A DNA stretch of 64,000 nucleotides from Nicotiana tabacum (taxonomy: Eukaryota; Streptophyta; Magnoliopsida; Solanales; Solanaceae), in the NCBI RefSeq assembly GCF_000715075.1, contig NC_134100.1, positions 27,210,609 through 27,274,608 of the forward strand. Direction: 5' to 3'. Positions 16,435-28,772 of the stretch are shown piece by piece. The notes under the pieces are model-generated. The model worked only from the letters and a program-made list of their open reading frames with translations. It made no database searches and was not told the DNA's origin. The position numbers and the translations under genes were made by a program. Each line of letters starts with the position of its first letter. The first letter of the stretch is position 1.

Positions 16435-17240
16435 TCCACCAGGAATATAGCTATACCATTACGAAAAGAAAGGCATTTCTCGGGCGTAAACGAGCATTTG
16501 AAATTGTATACGGTAATTAGGATAAGTCATTTGCATCTCTGCCAAAGTACATGGCCGCACTGCAGCTCTTTAACCCCGAGACAGTTGTTGAATGGAAGCT
16601 TGAGCAGAGTCCGGGAACACCAGAATACATATTCAATTAAAGTGTTCTGGGTGTTTAAGCCAGCAATTGATGGTTTTTTGCATTGCCGGCCTGTAATATC
16701 CATAGACAGAACTCATGTCTATGGAAAGTACGATATCAAGCTATTGATAGTCGTAGCAGTGGATGCTAATGGACAGATATTTCCTCTAGCTTTTGCTGTT
16801 TGTGCCAATGAAAGCACAGAGACGTGGACGATGTTTTTGAACCACCTGAAAGAGCACGTTGTCAAACAGCGTTCAGGTATTTGTCTAATATCTGATCGGC
16901 ACGGTGGTATATTAAGTTCTGTGGAGAACTTGCCTGCATGGCAAGAACCTTATGCATACCACCGTTGCTGTGTGAGGCACTTTAAGGCCAATTTCCAGAA
17001 GGCACATCCCAACAAGGATCTACATGATTTGATGTGGATGGCAGCAACAGGCCACCAACAACATAAATTCCTGAGGCATATGGATTCTATCAGGCAAGAA
17101 GACGAGGCAGCCTATCGTTGGTTAATGCGACATGACCCTGAAAAATGGACGTTGCATGCGGATGGTGGCAGACGATGGGGAATTCTTACTACAAATGTGT
17201 CAGAGTCCTTCAACGGGTTATTAAAGTCAGCAAATGGAAA
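16435..17240 (+). pseudogene. MULE transposase catalytic (DDE) region, 3'-truncated
   Basis: This is the frame that resumes after the solo LTR (HQEYSYTITKRKAFLGRKRA). It contains a TAG in place of the usual Trp (near 16515) and a frameshift near 16640. It then gives ISIDRTHVYGKYDIKLL (first Asp), the FPLAFAVCANEST strand, LISDRHGGI (second Asp), the YAYHRCCVRHFKANF helix region and TTNVSESFNGLLKSANG (Glu block). This is the MULE transposase domain order. Similarity stops at about 17238, where the sequence runs into an antisense plant-mobile-domain exon, so the C-terminal SWIM zinc finger is missing. Confidence 0.9.
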
Positions 17241-17527
17241 GTGTGCGTCTCCGGTCGCCAGCGCTCAATCAAGGCCGTGATCAAAGCATAGTCGAGCTGT
17301 ATCCGGCCAATCCTAATAATCCTATATAATCCCATTTCCTCCAGGTAATGGACCACGCAGGGATGTAGAACGCGGGGAGGACTCAAAAACTCCCACAATA
17401 GATCCACTCTCCTAGCCCGGAAAGTCTGTGTAAGCAACTGTCCGTCCCATATATACTCGAATCTATGTTGGGGCTGTAGGGCTAATAGATCCAACGTCCG
17501 AGGGCCGGGATATATAGTCGCGTCCAT
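17238..17527 (-). pseudogene. Plant mobile domain (PMD/MAIN-like) exon fragment, antisense to the transposase
   Basis: ATG at 17527. Residues include LLALQPQHRFEYIWDGQLL, TQTFRARRVDLLWEFL, LHPCVVHYLEEMGLYRI, GRIQLDYALITALIERWRPE and THTFH. This is the start of the PMD found in MAIN-like and phosphatase-7-long-form-like proteins, a domain often carried by MULEs (family knowledge). After THTFH the expected continuation is absent and the frame becomes the antisense of the transposase, so both genes end at one junction. In an intact element the two genes would be convergent. The frame has no stop but the gene lacks most of its domain. Confidence 0.82.
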
Positions 17528-17573
17528 GTCGTCAACTGTAAACTATCATTAAACTATCATTAATAATTATGTG

Positions 17574-17940
<367 letters not shown>

Positions 17941-18639
17941 AATTATGTGTGTTGATTCAATTATTAACTTAATTGTACAAAGTTTGCATTTTCAAATACC
18001 AGTATAAGATACTTAAACAAAAAGAATTCTAAGCTAAAATACTACACATTACTACACTACAAGGCTCTAAATTTTACTACGCTATAATGATCTACGTTTT
18101 ACTACGCTAAAAAGGTCTGGATTTTACTACGCTAAAAAATAATCTAAACTAAGCATAAACAATAAATAAATTTAATTGCAAATAAAATACAAAACTGAAT
18201 AAAAAAACATATATATAAATCAGGATATTAACAGACAAATTTATTTTACTAATTTATATTTTATTAGAAAACACTAATATTAAATTCTGATAAATTTAAC
18301 ATGCTAGTTTCGAAAAAAAAAAAACAAACCGAAATAGAACACATACAAATCAAATAATATACATTATTATAAATGTTTCTACTTAAAATAAATCGATTTA
18401 GAATTTTGGCAAAACAAAAAGATTGAAATTTTGACTTCGGAATTGTGAATCAACAATAGCACGAAACTCTACTCGAATGTGAGACCATTTTTCTTCGAGT
18501 TTTATGTGTCGGGGGGACCCAAATATTTTTTTTTTTTACAGAAACAGGCAGAATCGGGGGGACCAAGAAGTGGGGAAGAGTTTTTAAAAAATGGGGGATG
18601 GATGGAATCGGAGAAGAAGACGGAGGGGTATAAAAAATC
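17941..18639. other. MULE right interior, no gene recognised
   Basis: AT-rich sequence between the PMD fragment and the right TIR. It includes several short repeats of the form TTTTACTACGCTA (18050-18140). Confidence 0.5.
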
Positions 18640-18643
18640 AATG

Positions 18644-18816
18644 TATAGCGCCACAATGCATGACGCTATACATTAATGCGCTATGTATAGCGCCAGGTAT
18701 TGTGGCGCTATACCTGACCATGTCAGTTTTTACAGTATAGTGCCACAATACCTGGCGCTATACATTAATGGTTCCGTTGATGTTATATGTATAGCGCCAG
18801 GTATTGTGGCGCTATA
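18644..18816. repeat. Four 27-bp palindromic modules in the right MULE TIR
   Basis: Modules at 18644-18670, 18686-18712, 18736-18762 and 18790-18816. They have the same TATAGCGCCA / TGGCGCTATA arms as the left TIR. The innermost copy is the most diverged (centre CAATGCA, one arm GACGCTATA). Confidence 0.92.
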
Positions 18817-19062
18817 TATAAAAATGTAACTTTTTTTTTACCATCTATTTGTGTAGTTTGAGTAAAAAAAATCACATTTTGGTTCCGGACTCCAAAAAAA
18901 AGTATTGTCTAACACTATATATATTGTTGATTATTTTGGAATTCTTTTACACCGCACAATTTAGATAACTCGACCTCATATTAGGTCATGTCAAACGACC
19001 AAATAATTTATGACAGAGCCAGCATTGACAGCGATTTCTTATACTTGTCCACTAGTAATGTA

Positions 19063-19305
19063 TTCACTCCGTCCCAATTTATTTATGTGAAAATCATTCC
19101 TTTTAATTTGTTCAAAAAGAATATCATCATTTTAAATTTAAAAATAATTTAATTTAAAAGTTCTCATTTATCCCTAATAAAATAATTTGTAGTGACACAA
19201 GTAATTTAGGTTTATTTTAAATCACTAATTTCAAAAATTTTTATTTCTTTTTTAAACTTTGTGCCGAGTCATATGTTGCCATATAAATAATAGGAATGGA
19301 GGGAG
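19063..19305. mobile_element. Stowaway-like MITE
   Basis: Bounded by TA dinucleotides (19061-19062 and 19306-19307). The left end CACTCCGTCCCAATTTATTT and the reverse complement of the right end CTCCCTCCATTCCTATTATT are the typical Stowaway CTCCCTCCGT-type termini. The interior is AT-rich and non-coding. Confidence 0.6.
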
Positions 19306-19393
19306 TAAGACTTATCAAATAGTGTGAAGGAAGAATATTGATTTTCATTTCTTCTAAGCAAAAATATAGATCAAAGAAGAAAACTATGGTGTA

Positions 19394-19520
19394 ATTTATT
19401 GAAGCTTTTTACTGAGAAGCTTTGACGAAGTTGTCCATTGCCTTGACACTGCCACCCATATTTTATGGTAAGAGCGCTGCTTCAACATTCCACCTACTCG
19501 TTTGTGTACTTCATTACTTA
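19394..19520 (-). repeat. Dispersed ~125-bp segment, copy 2 (first copy at 5336-5462)
   Basis: Partner of the 5336-5462 segment. Conserved blocks lie at both ends and the middle is diverged. Minus-strand frame ends DNFVKASQ-stop. Confidence 0.5.
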
Positions 19521-20360
19521 TAACCTATCTCGAGTGGTTAGCATTGAATCCATTATATTAATATAAAATTATGGGTTCATAAATACTATTTAGTATAATT
19601 TTAGTAATTCCTTTACATATATTTTTATGCTTTGCATCGAAATTTTTTGAGTTCAGATGAACCTGAAACCATTACATTGGATCCGCCCCTGAAAGACAAA
19701 GGGTCACCGGACCTTGTAAAATTCGACAGAAATCTTGTATATGTATATATATCTTGAAAATAATTAATTTAAAGCACTTGACACCCTAAACACTAAAAGC
19801 CTTTAGAGGATACTAATTCTGTAGAGAATATTATCCCTTCGCGTTAAAATCCTAGGTCCGCCTCTGCTGAAAGAGATGCCTTCTCCATAGTGATATCGTC
19901 CATCTAAAATAGATTTTACATCTATGTAGGCTGACAGAATAAGAAATTTTTTACACTGGCTGGTTACAATGAGTTCACTACAGACAATCACCGGTGTAAT
20001 TGTATGTCACTTTGACCTGATTACTTAAAAAAATTCTATATTGTCAGTGCAAAAAAGTTAAGCTCATAGGAAATACTCTCAAATATTTGAGATCATATTA
20101 ATTATCTTTAGCAACCAGTTACAACACATAACAATACAAGTTATTGAGCAAGAGTGTAAATGCAAGAAAACAAAAAAACTCCTAATTCTTGGATAATCAC
20201 TGTACAATGAGCAAGAAAAGGCATGCCCATCTTCCTGAAGGCATACAGTTTTCCATCAAACTTTTGAAACTCAGCTTCCGAGTTTTTGCTGAGAACTTAA
20301 CTAGATAACTAAAATAACTAAACAGAAGCTACATTCGACTCCGAGCTATCGATAACCTTT
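19521..20360. other. 3' flank of the subtilase gene
   Basis: AT-rich. The part nearest the gene (about 20100-20360) is probably its 3' UTR on the minus strand. No other feature recognised. Confidence 0.45.
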
Positions 20361-23300
20361 TCATATCCAACTAATGGCCACTGGACTACCAACTACATGC
20401 TTGCCATCTGACCACTCGATTCTACCAAACACATTCGTAGTTGATGGAGTTGAAGGAGCAGTGAAAGTCACAGTATATGACTTCTGCTCGTTCACACGAG
20501 TAAAAACCAATGTTTCAGGCTCAACCGAGACTTTTACTGAGTTGCTTGATGAAAAAACAGTACTAACTTTGTATGTTCCTGCTGGTCCAACATTAGTAAG
20601 CGTTCGTGTATATTTAACGGAGCTAGAACTGCTTCCACTGCCTGCAGTCATTTGTTCTAGAAAAACAACAGCAAATGAAGGGTAATTCAAATCAGTGACA
20701 CTGTATTTCTTACTTGTTTCACAGTTGTAGTTTCTTCTAGCAATGCTATTAATCTGGATTGATGTGTAGTTCAAGGCACAGAGGAAATTCAGATAATCAT
20801 CAGCCCTCAAGTCGTAAACAAGTCCGGGGTTTAGTGCTGCAACAGGGTCTACATGTCCTGCACCATGATCAAATGGTGTGGATGGCTTTCCCGTCGAGAC
20901 ATCTTGGAGTGCACCGCCGTTCTTGTACACTGTATAAGCCGTGGTCATAAGAGCCGAGCGAATAGCCGCTGGACTCCAATCGGGGTGCGCTCCTTTAAGC
21001 AAAGCAGCCAAACCACTCACGTGCGGGCAAGACATAGACGTGCCCGAGATAATGTTGAACCCGACACGTCTCGTGTCCTCGGCCAACCCTGTTGGTCCAA
21101 CACCACCTGTCCACCCTGCGAGAATGTTAACACCTGGTGCTATGATGTCCGGTTTGAGAATTTCCTGCGTGATTGAGTTTGGTCCTCTGGAGCTAAATGC
21201 AGCAACCACTGGTGATGGTTTGATCCCCACCTTAGTTCCCTCGAAAAGAATTGTAGCGGTTGGATTAGGATCCGAGGTTAAGTATTTCTTGATTGCTTCC
21301 CCTGTCGTCTGACCAACTGTCGTTGCTGGAAGCAAATGGGCATCAGCCACCAGCTCATCCCCGTTGGCGGCAGTGTTAGCCAAAACCATACCGACCCCAC
21401 CAGCTTCTTTTACCACAGAACCTTTTTGGACCCTGGGATTTATCCCGCGGTCACATAGAACAATTTTCCCTTTAACCTTCTCAGGAATCAAGGTACCCGT
21501 CATGCAAAGATTTCCATTTGTAGTATTACTAGCATTACCAGCGTACACAAACGGAAGCATTTTACTCAGCGACAAATCCCCTTTGTAAAGTGAAACACCA
21601 GAGAAATTCTTACCATTGCCAAGGCTTACATATGCAGGAAAATCACGGTCCAATGTTCCTGCACCCACAGTAGTTATCCACGGCGCTACATTGGACAAAC
21701 TATAGGGACCAGGACCAGCGTTACCTGCAGAGCAACAACAACAATTACGTCTCAATCCCAAGCAAGTTAGAATCGGCAATATGAATGAATCTTCATTGTT
21801 AATGTCGCTCAGTTTTAAACTAGTCTGGTCTAGTATAAAATAAAATGTAATAATTAAGAAGTACTAGAAGTTCTTCATATTTTCCGACTAGCATAATTAC
21901 CTGCAGAGCAAGAGACTAGAATCCCTTTCTCCATAGCAGCAAATGCTCCAATTGCGACGCTATCTCTATAATAATCTGAATTGCCACCACCAAGTGACAA
22001 AGAAAGCACATTCACATTATCATCAATTGCTTTGTCCATAGCTGCTAATATATCAGAACTAAAACAACCACCAATCCAGCAAACTTTGTACACAGCAACT
22101 CTAGCGCGTGTTGCCATTCCACGAGCAGTTCCAGAAGCATAACCAAAGAGACTAGCGCCCTGAACAATTGAACCAGCTGCAGTAGTAGCAGTGTGTGTTC
22201 CATGTCCGTCATCGTCCCTCGCAGATTTCGACTCTTTGGATACATCAACTGGACCCAAAGTGGTCTCATAACCTTTCGAGAAGTACCTATCAACAGACAT
22301 AATATGATTAAGTAATTAAAAGTATATCTTATCTCTAATAGTTTTAGCTTTTAGATAAGTTGAGCACAACAGTGGCAGAGCCATGATATTTTTTATTTTT
22401 TTTTAAAATAATTCTAACAAGGAAATTCAAAAAAGTACAAACCTGTATTATCAATGGGATACACCAATTTACATACACAAAAATAATTCATTTTTAGCTT
22501 ATTTGTACAGTACAACTCTGATGAATGGGATTTAACTAAACCCTCTTCAACACACTTAGCTATGCCAAAAGGGAGCCCCGTGCACTAAGCTCCCGCTATA
22601 CCATAGCAGTATCCGGGTAAGGACCGGACCACAAAAGGTTTATTGTATACAGCCTTACCGTGCATTTCAGCAAGAGGCTGGTTTCACGATTCGAACCCGT
22701 GACCTTCCGATCATATGGGAGCAGCTTTACCAGTTACCACTTAGTTATGCAACTAATCAGACAACTCAACATGGTATCAAACCAAGCAAAAAATCCCAGA
22801 TTCAAATTTCACTGCCAACTAGAGAAATCATAAAATTAATCAGACCAACATGCGAGAGGACGAGTTTAACATATAATAACAACTGCTACGTCCCAGTCCC
22901 AAAAAAGTTGAAGTAAGCAATATGAATCCTCGCGACCACAATTTGAGATATAATATAATTAACTAACTTAAAAATGTCTTGTCTCTAACCGCATAAACTT
23001 TTAGAAAAGTTTTACCTTGCACCAATTAATTTCCTATTGCAATTTGAAGAACTGAAATTGGTACCAGATTCACACTCTCCTTTCCAAGAATCAGGAACAG
23101 GTCCAAGTCCAGTATCATCAAAACTCTTACTTTCTGGCCAAACTCCAGTATCAAGAACCCCAACAATCACATCACTCATAGCATTTGATTCTGGGAAAAA
23201 ATCAGCACTTCGATCAAGACCCAGAAAAGATGGTGTTCTTGTCGTGTGAAGTTCATATTTCATCTCCGGCAAAACAGACAGAATCCCACTTTGTCTCTCA

Positions 23301-23572
23301 AGTGATTCTGCTTCTTGAACAGTCAGTCTTGCTGAGAAACCATGTACAACGTTGTTGTAAACATACAACATTTCTGCTGAATCAGAAACTGATTTTAGTG
23401 ATGAATCATACCAGTGTTTATGGTTTTCAAAACTCTCCGGCATTTGGGATTTTGCCACGTGTACTATGTAAGTACTCTTCTTATTACTACTACTTCCTAT
23501 TGTTGCTACTGATAAATGGCATAGACATAGAAGAAGAAGAACAAGAACTACTAGCATTGTAAATCTTGACAT
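20361..23572 (-). CDS. SBT1: Subtilisin-like serine protease, SBT1 (ARA12/SBT1.7-like) type, complete
   Basis: Three exons, 23016-23572, 22286-21901 and 21724-20361, join in phase to 768 codons, the usual subtilase length. Start: first ATG after an in-frame non-ATG extension; it opens a hydrophobic signal peptide ([18 protein letters not shown]). Then I9 propeptide ([15 protein letters not shown] to [11 protein letters not shown]), catalytic Asp in [10 protein letters not shown], His in [13 protein letters not shown], oxyanion Asn in [11 protein letters not shown] domain ([22 protein letters not shown]), Ser in [11 protein letters not shown] and a C-terminal fibronectin-like domain ([12 protein letters not shown] onward). 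The product should be secreted to the cell wall and self-process after its propeptide. No lesion seen. Many SBT1 genes lack introns; this one has two, 729 and 176 nt. Intron 1 holds a SINE. Confidence 0.95.
21725..21900 (-). other. Subtilase intron 2 with duplicated splice-site sequence
   Basis: The 15 bases TTACCTGCAGAGCAA (plus strand) occur at 21721-21735 and again at 21897-21911, exactly 176 bp apart, which is the intron length. Each copy contains the CAG|GT junction, so the donor and acceptor sides are identical over 15 nt. Confidence 0.9.
22566..22737 (-). mobile_element. SINE inserted in subtilase intron 1
   Basis: Flanking duplication CACTTAGCTATGC (22553-22565) and CACTTAGTTATGC (22738-22750), one mismatch. 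On the minus strand a pol III B box GGGTTCGAATCGTG follows the head GTGGTAACTGGTAAAGCTG, and the element ends GGGGCTCCCTTTTG with a short A/T tail. At 172 bp the length is typical of a SINE. Confidence 0.82.
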
Positions 23573-23870
23573 TTTTTGGGGGGGTTGCTGTGTTTTTGCA
23601 AATCTTGACGTTGTTTTTGCTATGTAAATATAAAGGATGAGAAAGAAGAGTAAATATGAAGTGTGAAAACAAAGAAAAGAAGAGTGATGGGAGTGAAGAT
23701 GGGGACGGTGGTTCTTGTTTGTTACTGCGAATGATTGTGTTTTCAAACAAAAAGTTTCAAAGTTCCAGCCTTGCAAAAAAAAAAGTGACATACAAGAAAA
23801 AGAAAAAAAGAAAGAAACAAAGAAACATTTCACATTCACAGGAGACATTTGTTTTCTTAACACAATCGAT
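23573..23870 (-). promoter_or_regulatory. Subtilase 5' UTR and proximal promoter
   Basis: On the minus strand a TATA-like CTTTATATTTAC lies about 50 bp before the ATG (near 23623-23634), preceded by a C/T-rich stretch (23640-23720) as often seen around plant transcription starts. A MITE begins at 23873, so the un-invaded upstream region is only about 300 bp. Confidence 0.4.
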
Positions 23871-23872
23871 TA

Positions 23873-24388
23873 AGGTGTCGTTTGGAAAGCAAGTTATGTT
23901 TGAGATTATTGGGATTAGTTATGTTGGAGTTATGCTCGAATTAGCTTATTTGAGTATTATTTTTTATTGATTGTTTGATATGTTGTAATAATTTTGTAAT
24001 TGTCAATTTTATTGTTATATTCAGGAATAATTTATCCTACGATTATTATTCCATCTTTTATCAAGCAAAAATTATTTCGATACTATTTGTAATTCTCCCA
24101 TAATTAATACAATCAAACAAAGAATAAAGGAATACTAAATTTTTATGTCAGGATTATTTTTGTTTATCCATCGTAAGAACGATCTCCTAAGAGAAATAAT
24201 TAATTTCGAAATTAAATTTAAAAAGGTTTTATCCCATATTTGATTGGAAAAAAATTATGATATAATTTATTTCGGAATTAATTATTCCCGAATTGTAATA
24301 TTTTTTTATCCTCGTAAAAAAATAGAATAATTAATCTCAAAATAACTAATTAATTATTTAGGATAACTTGTTTCAAACCAAACAATCC
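23873..24388. mobile_element. Tourist/PIF-Harbinger-like MITE upstream of the subtilase
   Basis: TTA trinucleotides flank it (23870-23872, 24389-24391). The left end AGGTGTCGTTTGG...CAAGTTAT and the reverse complement of the right end GGATTGTTTGG...CAAGTTAT are imperfect inverted repeats. The interior has further inverted AATAATT(T/A)ATTCC blocks. Confidence 0.55.
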
Positions 24389-24391
24389 TTA

Positions 24392-26123
24392 ACACCATAC
24401 AATAGACATCCTCAAAAGACAGACACTCACTCACTTTATGTATAGCAGTAGTCACTCACTCAGTGCTAATTGCTTTATATTTTCTTTATTATCTTTCACT
24501 TTACCTCTTTGTGTAAGAAAACTCAGAAAAAGAGAAGTACACTACCATACAACCTTATAAATTTCTCCAATTAGTAAGAGTTGTATAGTGGATGTTGTTG
24601 TGAGTATCAATATCAAATAAATTTGGAATATGGTGATAGTTCACGGGTTTTTAATTTGGGAGTTCCCAAAGGTGGATAGTAGGTGAGACGTGGAAGTTTT
24701 ATTATCCAACCAACTCTTTTCATTGTCTCCCTCCTTTTCTAATTATTTTGACAGCTCAGTTTATAATGATACTCACCTGCACTAATTTATGTGACATTTA
24801 TCTTTTTAATTTTACAAAATAAATAATATCATCATATATTTTGCAACGCATAATTTTAAAGATTAATATTTCGTACTCAACTAAATAGATCATTAATTTA
24901 GTTAGTATTCTCCGTTAATATTGTTCATAAATTTAAAAAGATTGATTCCATTATTAAAAAAAATATTGAAAACTCATTTGAAATTATTACGGTAGTTTGT
25001 TGATTAACTCACACCGTACTTTGCAGAGAAGAAAACAGACAAGGTTCGGCGTAGTACCATATAAATAGCAAGTGGTGACTGTTTCAATCTTTGATTGCGG
25101 ACTTAAATTTTCTCATATTGTTGGTACTGTTTTGTTTTGCGTTAACGTTTTTTCCATAGTTTATACATTATTGACTTTTTTAAATAAATAATATAACTAT
25201 GCTTCTTTTGAGCCGAGAGTATATTAAAAATCTATCTTTACAAAATACATACACATTATTCTTCGTATACTCTACTTGTGAAATTATATTAGGTTTTTTA
25301 TTGTTAATGAGAAATTAAATTATGTGGTAAAGAAAGCATTACTAAAACATAATAAAAATTTAATAGGACAAACAAATTACTATGAAAAGTTATTAAAATT
25401 CACTGGGTGTGTATGTACATATTAACTTAGACATTTTATTTTTAATATATAATTCATTTTAAAGTTCTAAATTATACTTCCTATATAGTTTAAATAAAAA
25501 AGATTCAATAAGTATAAATTTAATTGATTTTAAAATCCTTATTTACTAAAATATTTAAATTATATTTCTATTCAATATAAAATTTATTTTTATAAAATAA
25601 AAAGTCAATCAACATTTCCCATAGAGGTTTTGTGCTTTTATAATATAGATTTAGGCTTTTACAATGTAATATGATTAAATATGCTATCAAATAATTATTT
25701 TGATTGTTTCATTAAACATGGATTTATTATATTATATGACTAAAATAAGAATTTTTTAAATGCACATTTGATTGTTTCTAGCTAAAACAACTTAATGCTG
25801 ACGCTATTGTAATAAAAAGGTTTAATTTAATATGTGATTTCATGTCGTCATACTTTCATTAATTAGATATCAATTCAAAGCACCGAATAAAATGTTCTCA
25901 TCTATTTTCAATTAGTATAATATATATAAGGTAAAATATTTATGTATTTTTTCTTACCTAGTTTAATAAGGAAAGATTTAATATGCAAAGTTTTAATTGA
26001 TTTTAACGTCCTAAATATTAGGAAAGTGCTTGAATTACAATTTTATTCATTATGAAAGGTATTTTAAAGAGGTAAAAAATGCGAACGACATTTCCTAAGG
26101 GCATTCGTGCTTTTAATATAGTG

Positions 26124-26178
<55 letters not shown>

Positions 26179-26387
26179 TATAGTATAGTATAGACAAAGG
26201 ATGCACGTGAAGCCGTATGTGGCCAATATTAGTATTCTAATTCTAATTAACATGACTAATATCACTATTAACTAGTATGTCTTTAATGATGACAACACTG
26301 GTTTAAGATGTCACTTTGTTCCCCTAATATTTAGTACAATACAGATTCTCAAATTAAAATGTACCTTAGGCAACTGGATATTTGGAA
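24392..26387. other. AT-rich intergenic region with diverged repeats and a microsatellite
   Basis: No gene seen. Two distantly related stretches (about 25440-25650 and 25930-26130) share TTTAATTGATTTTAA, ACATTTCC and GTGCTTTTATAAT-type ends. A (TA)n(GA)n microsatellite lies at about 26127-26178. Confidence 0.5.
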
Positions 26388-26393
26388 CACTAC

Positions 26394-26643
26394 GAGCCCG
26401 TTTGGCTATAGTGTTTGGCCATAAAATTTTCAATTTTCACTTGTAGATGAATTTTGAAATTTTTCGAAAATTTGAAAAACTTCAAAAAGTTATTTTTAAA
26501 AATTTTCACTCAGATCACTCACAAAAATTCAAAAACAATCCAAATTTATATTCATATCCAAACACAACTCTAATTTTCAAATATCATTATCACTGGATTT
26601 TTTTTTTTTTTTTGAAGTTTTACAATTCTTATGTCCAAACGCC
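26394..26643. mobile_element. hAT-like MITE
   Basis: CACTAC occurs on both sides (26388-26393, 26644-26649). The ends GAGCCCGTTTGGCTATA and, inverted, GGCGTTTGGACATAA form short inverted repeats. The interior is AT-rich with self-complementary TTTTTGAAAATT-type blocks. Confidence 0.6.
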
Positions 26644-26649
26644 CACTAC

Positions 26650-28491
26650 ATCAAAGCCATCTTCATCACTGTCGGACAAAGTTAGATTAGGTAAATCTTA
26701 ACTGCGTTTGATGTTTACATTAAGCTGATACTAATAACATATTATGGTTCTTCATCATACTCTTTTATCATCTAATCATATTAATTAATATATATTTTTA
26801 ATTTATTAATTACTTAATTGTGATAAAGTACATCAACTTGGTTTAAACATCATGTGCGTAATACAATTTTATTGTTAGACTATCTGTCTATATTAGCAGT
26901 CTTACAAAAAAATTTATATACTTAAAAATACAAATAACTTTAATTATAAAAAATATGAAGTAATTTTAGTTATAAGTATAAAAGTTTTGAACCATTTGCC
27001 AAAATGACTGATATTATTTAGGATTAGTGGGAGTACCATTTTCGGCCGTGGGAACAATTTTGCCTTTTCCAGTCTTTGGGGCCATGAAATAAGAGCTAGT
27101 GTGATAGTTTTGCAGAGAAATTATTACTATTATTTTTATTTTAAAAAAAATAAACTTTGATCTAGGCTGGATTTCGGGAAGGATATGCAGTACAAACGTA
27201 TAACGGTTTGGCGAAACTTCTAAAATTAATTAATTATTTTAAAAAGTACTATTTTGTTTCAAAAATATTTTTTTTAAAAGTACATTGGTTAATTAATTTG
27301 AGAGGAACAATAGTGTTTGACCAAATTTAAATAGTGCTTCTAAGTATATTTTTCTCAAAAGTATTTTTGGGGATAAACTACTTTTTTTTCCCCAAAATTT
27401 TGCTTCTGCTAAAAAATATATATATTTTTCCTTCTAAAAGATTGGTCAAACATCTTAATTTTGTAAAAAAAATACTTTTGAATGGCTATTAATTAACAAT
27501 TGTACTGATCTAAGAACATACTATCCCTGTTATTTACCTTAAAAGTTAAACCATTTCCGTTTAGATTCTTAATTTATATCTTTACTATATTAAAAGTACG
27601 AAACCTCTTGGCGAAATATTGTTCGCCTTTTTTTTTAACCATTTTATATTCGTACTAGACAAAGTAGTTATTTGATTATTTTCCTAAAATTTAGGACATA
27701 GTCGTTTAATACCTTTCCTAATATTTAAGACTTAAATTATTTTTTAATATTTAGGACTTCTAAATCAAGTAAAATTTCTATATAGAATTCTTTTTTATTT
27801 TAATTATGTAACATACTATATTTGCAACTAAAAAAAAAGAAGGTAATTACGCATAATACATAAAAATCCAATTTTTATGTTAAAAAACTTTTTAAAAATA
27901 TTGCAAAATCATTGTTACCAAAAAAAAAATATATATTGCAAATTCAACTTAGTTCTAGGGTACATAGGAAAAAAGAAATTAGAAAAATCCAAAGAGAGAA
28001 AAAAAGAGTGATTAAAAAGGGGATGTTTCATAACTAACAAGTTTAAACAACGAATGCAAACTCACATTAGGATAGTTTCGAACAATTTGTATTCCTTTTA
28101 AGTTTAGGAATTTTTTTGGCGAAATACATAATAAAGCGCACTTTTAAGTTGTCTCCAACGATTATTTAAACATCTCAACTTGGGCCTTTTTCATTTAAAC
28201 GTCTCGCGTGACTAAAAAGTGAACTCAATAAACACCCGACTTCACCAGCCCCCGTCACGTGTGTTATACCTCCGAATTCGTGCGTGTGTAAGTAATTCCA
28301 ACGGTAATGTAACAATTTTTTTTGTAAAATTCCAAAAAAAAAAACCTTAATGAACTCCCTAATTTAAATTCCCAAACCCAACCCTAAAAATTTGTTTCAC
28401 TTCTCTCACCTCTCGAGCTGCGTATATCTTCTTCCTTCCTAGCAAAGCAAGAAAATTTCTTTTCTTCTCTCTCTCTACTTCTTCTATTTTA
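26650..28491. other. AT-rich intergenic region
   Basis: No gene seen. Around 27240-27480 the inverted blocks TTTGACCAAATTT and TTGGTCAAACA suggest another decayed MITE, without clear ends. The stretch 28130-28290 (CATCTCAACTTGGGCC, CACCCGACTTCACCAGCC) is less AT-rich and may be the old 5' flank of the GRF gene. Confidence 0.45.
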
Positions 28492-28772
28492 ATGGAGCCT
28501 GTTGTTAATTGCAAATGCGGCCAAATTGCTCCTTTAAAATTTTCGTGGTAACCATTTAATCCGGGTAGAAGATTCTATGGTTGTAGATTTGGAAAAGCTG
28601 TCGATAGTGGATGCGATTTTTCCGTTGGTATGATGTTGAATTGTCCGAACACTATACCAAAGTCATGTATGGATTATTAAAGAGGGTAAAAATTCATGAA
28701 GAAGAAAAGTCGAAGTTGATGAAGAAACAAAGAATTTTGGTGTGGTTGCTTGTAATTGTAATTGTGACTTGG
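28492..28772 (+). pseudogene. GRF-type zinc-finger protein with C-terminal membrane segment, broken
   Basis: ATG at 28492 starts MEPVVNCKCGQIAPLKFSW, followed by a TAA in place of the usual Thr, then PFNPGRRFYGCRF. One T is missing near 28620, which shifts the frame, and the new frame gives CDFFRWYDVELSEHY. That is the GRF finger: C-x-C-G, the NPGRRFYGC core, then CDFFRW. A charged helical stretch (RVKIHEEEKSKLMKKQR) and a hydrophobic segment (ILVWLLVIVIVTW) follow, as in small plant GRF proteins of about 110-130 residues. The frame is cut at 28773 by retroelement sequence. GRF fingers are thought to bind single-stranded nucleic acid. A stop, a frameshift and a truncation make it non-functional. 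Confidence 0.8.

Noticed and set aside
23573..23863. Longer in-frame start for the subtilase (non-ATG, 97 extra residues)
   Set aside because: The extension lacks family similarity. The ATG at 23572 begins a proper signal peptide and matches family length.
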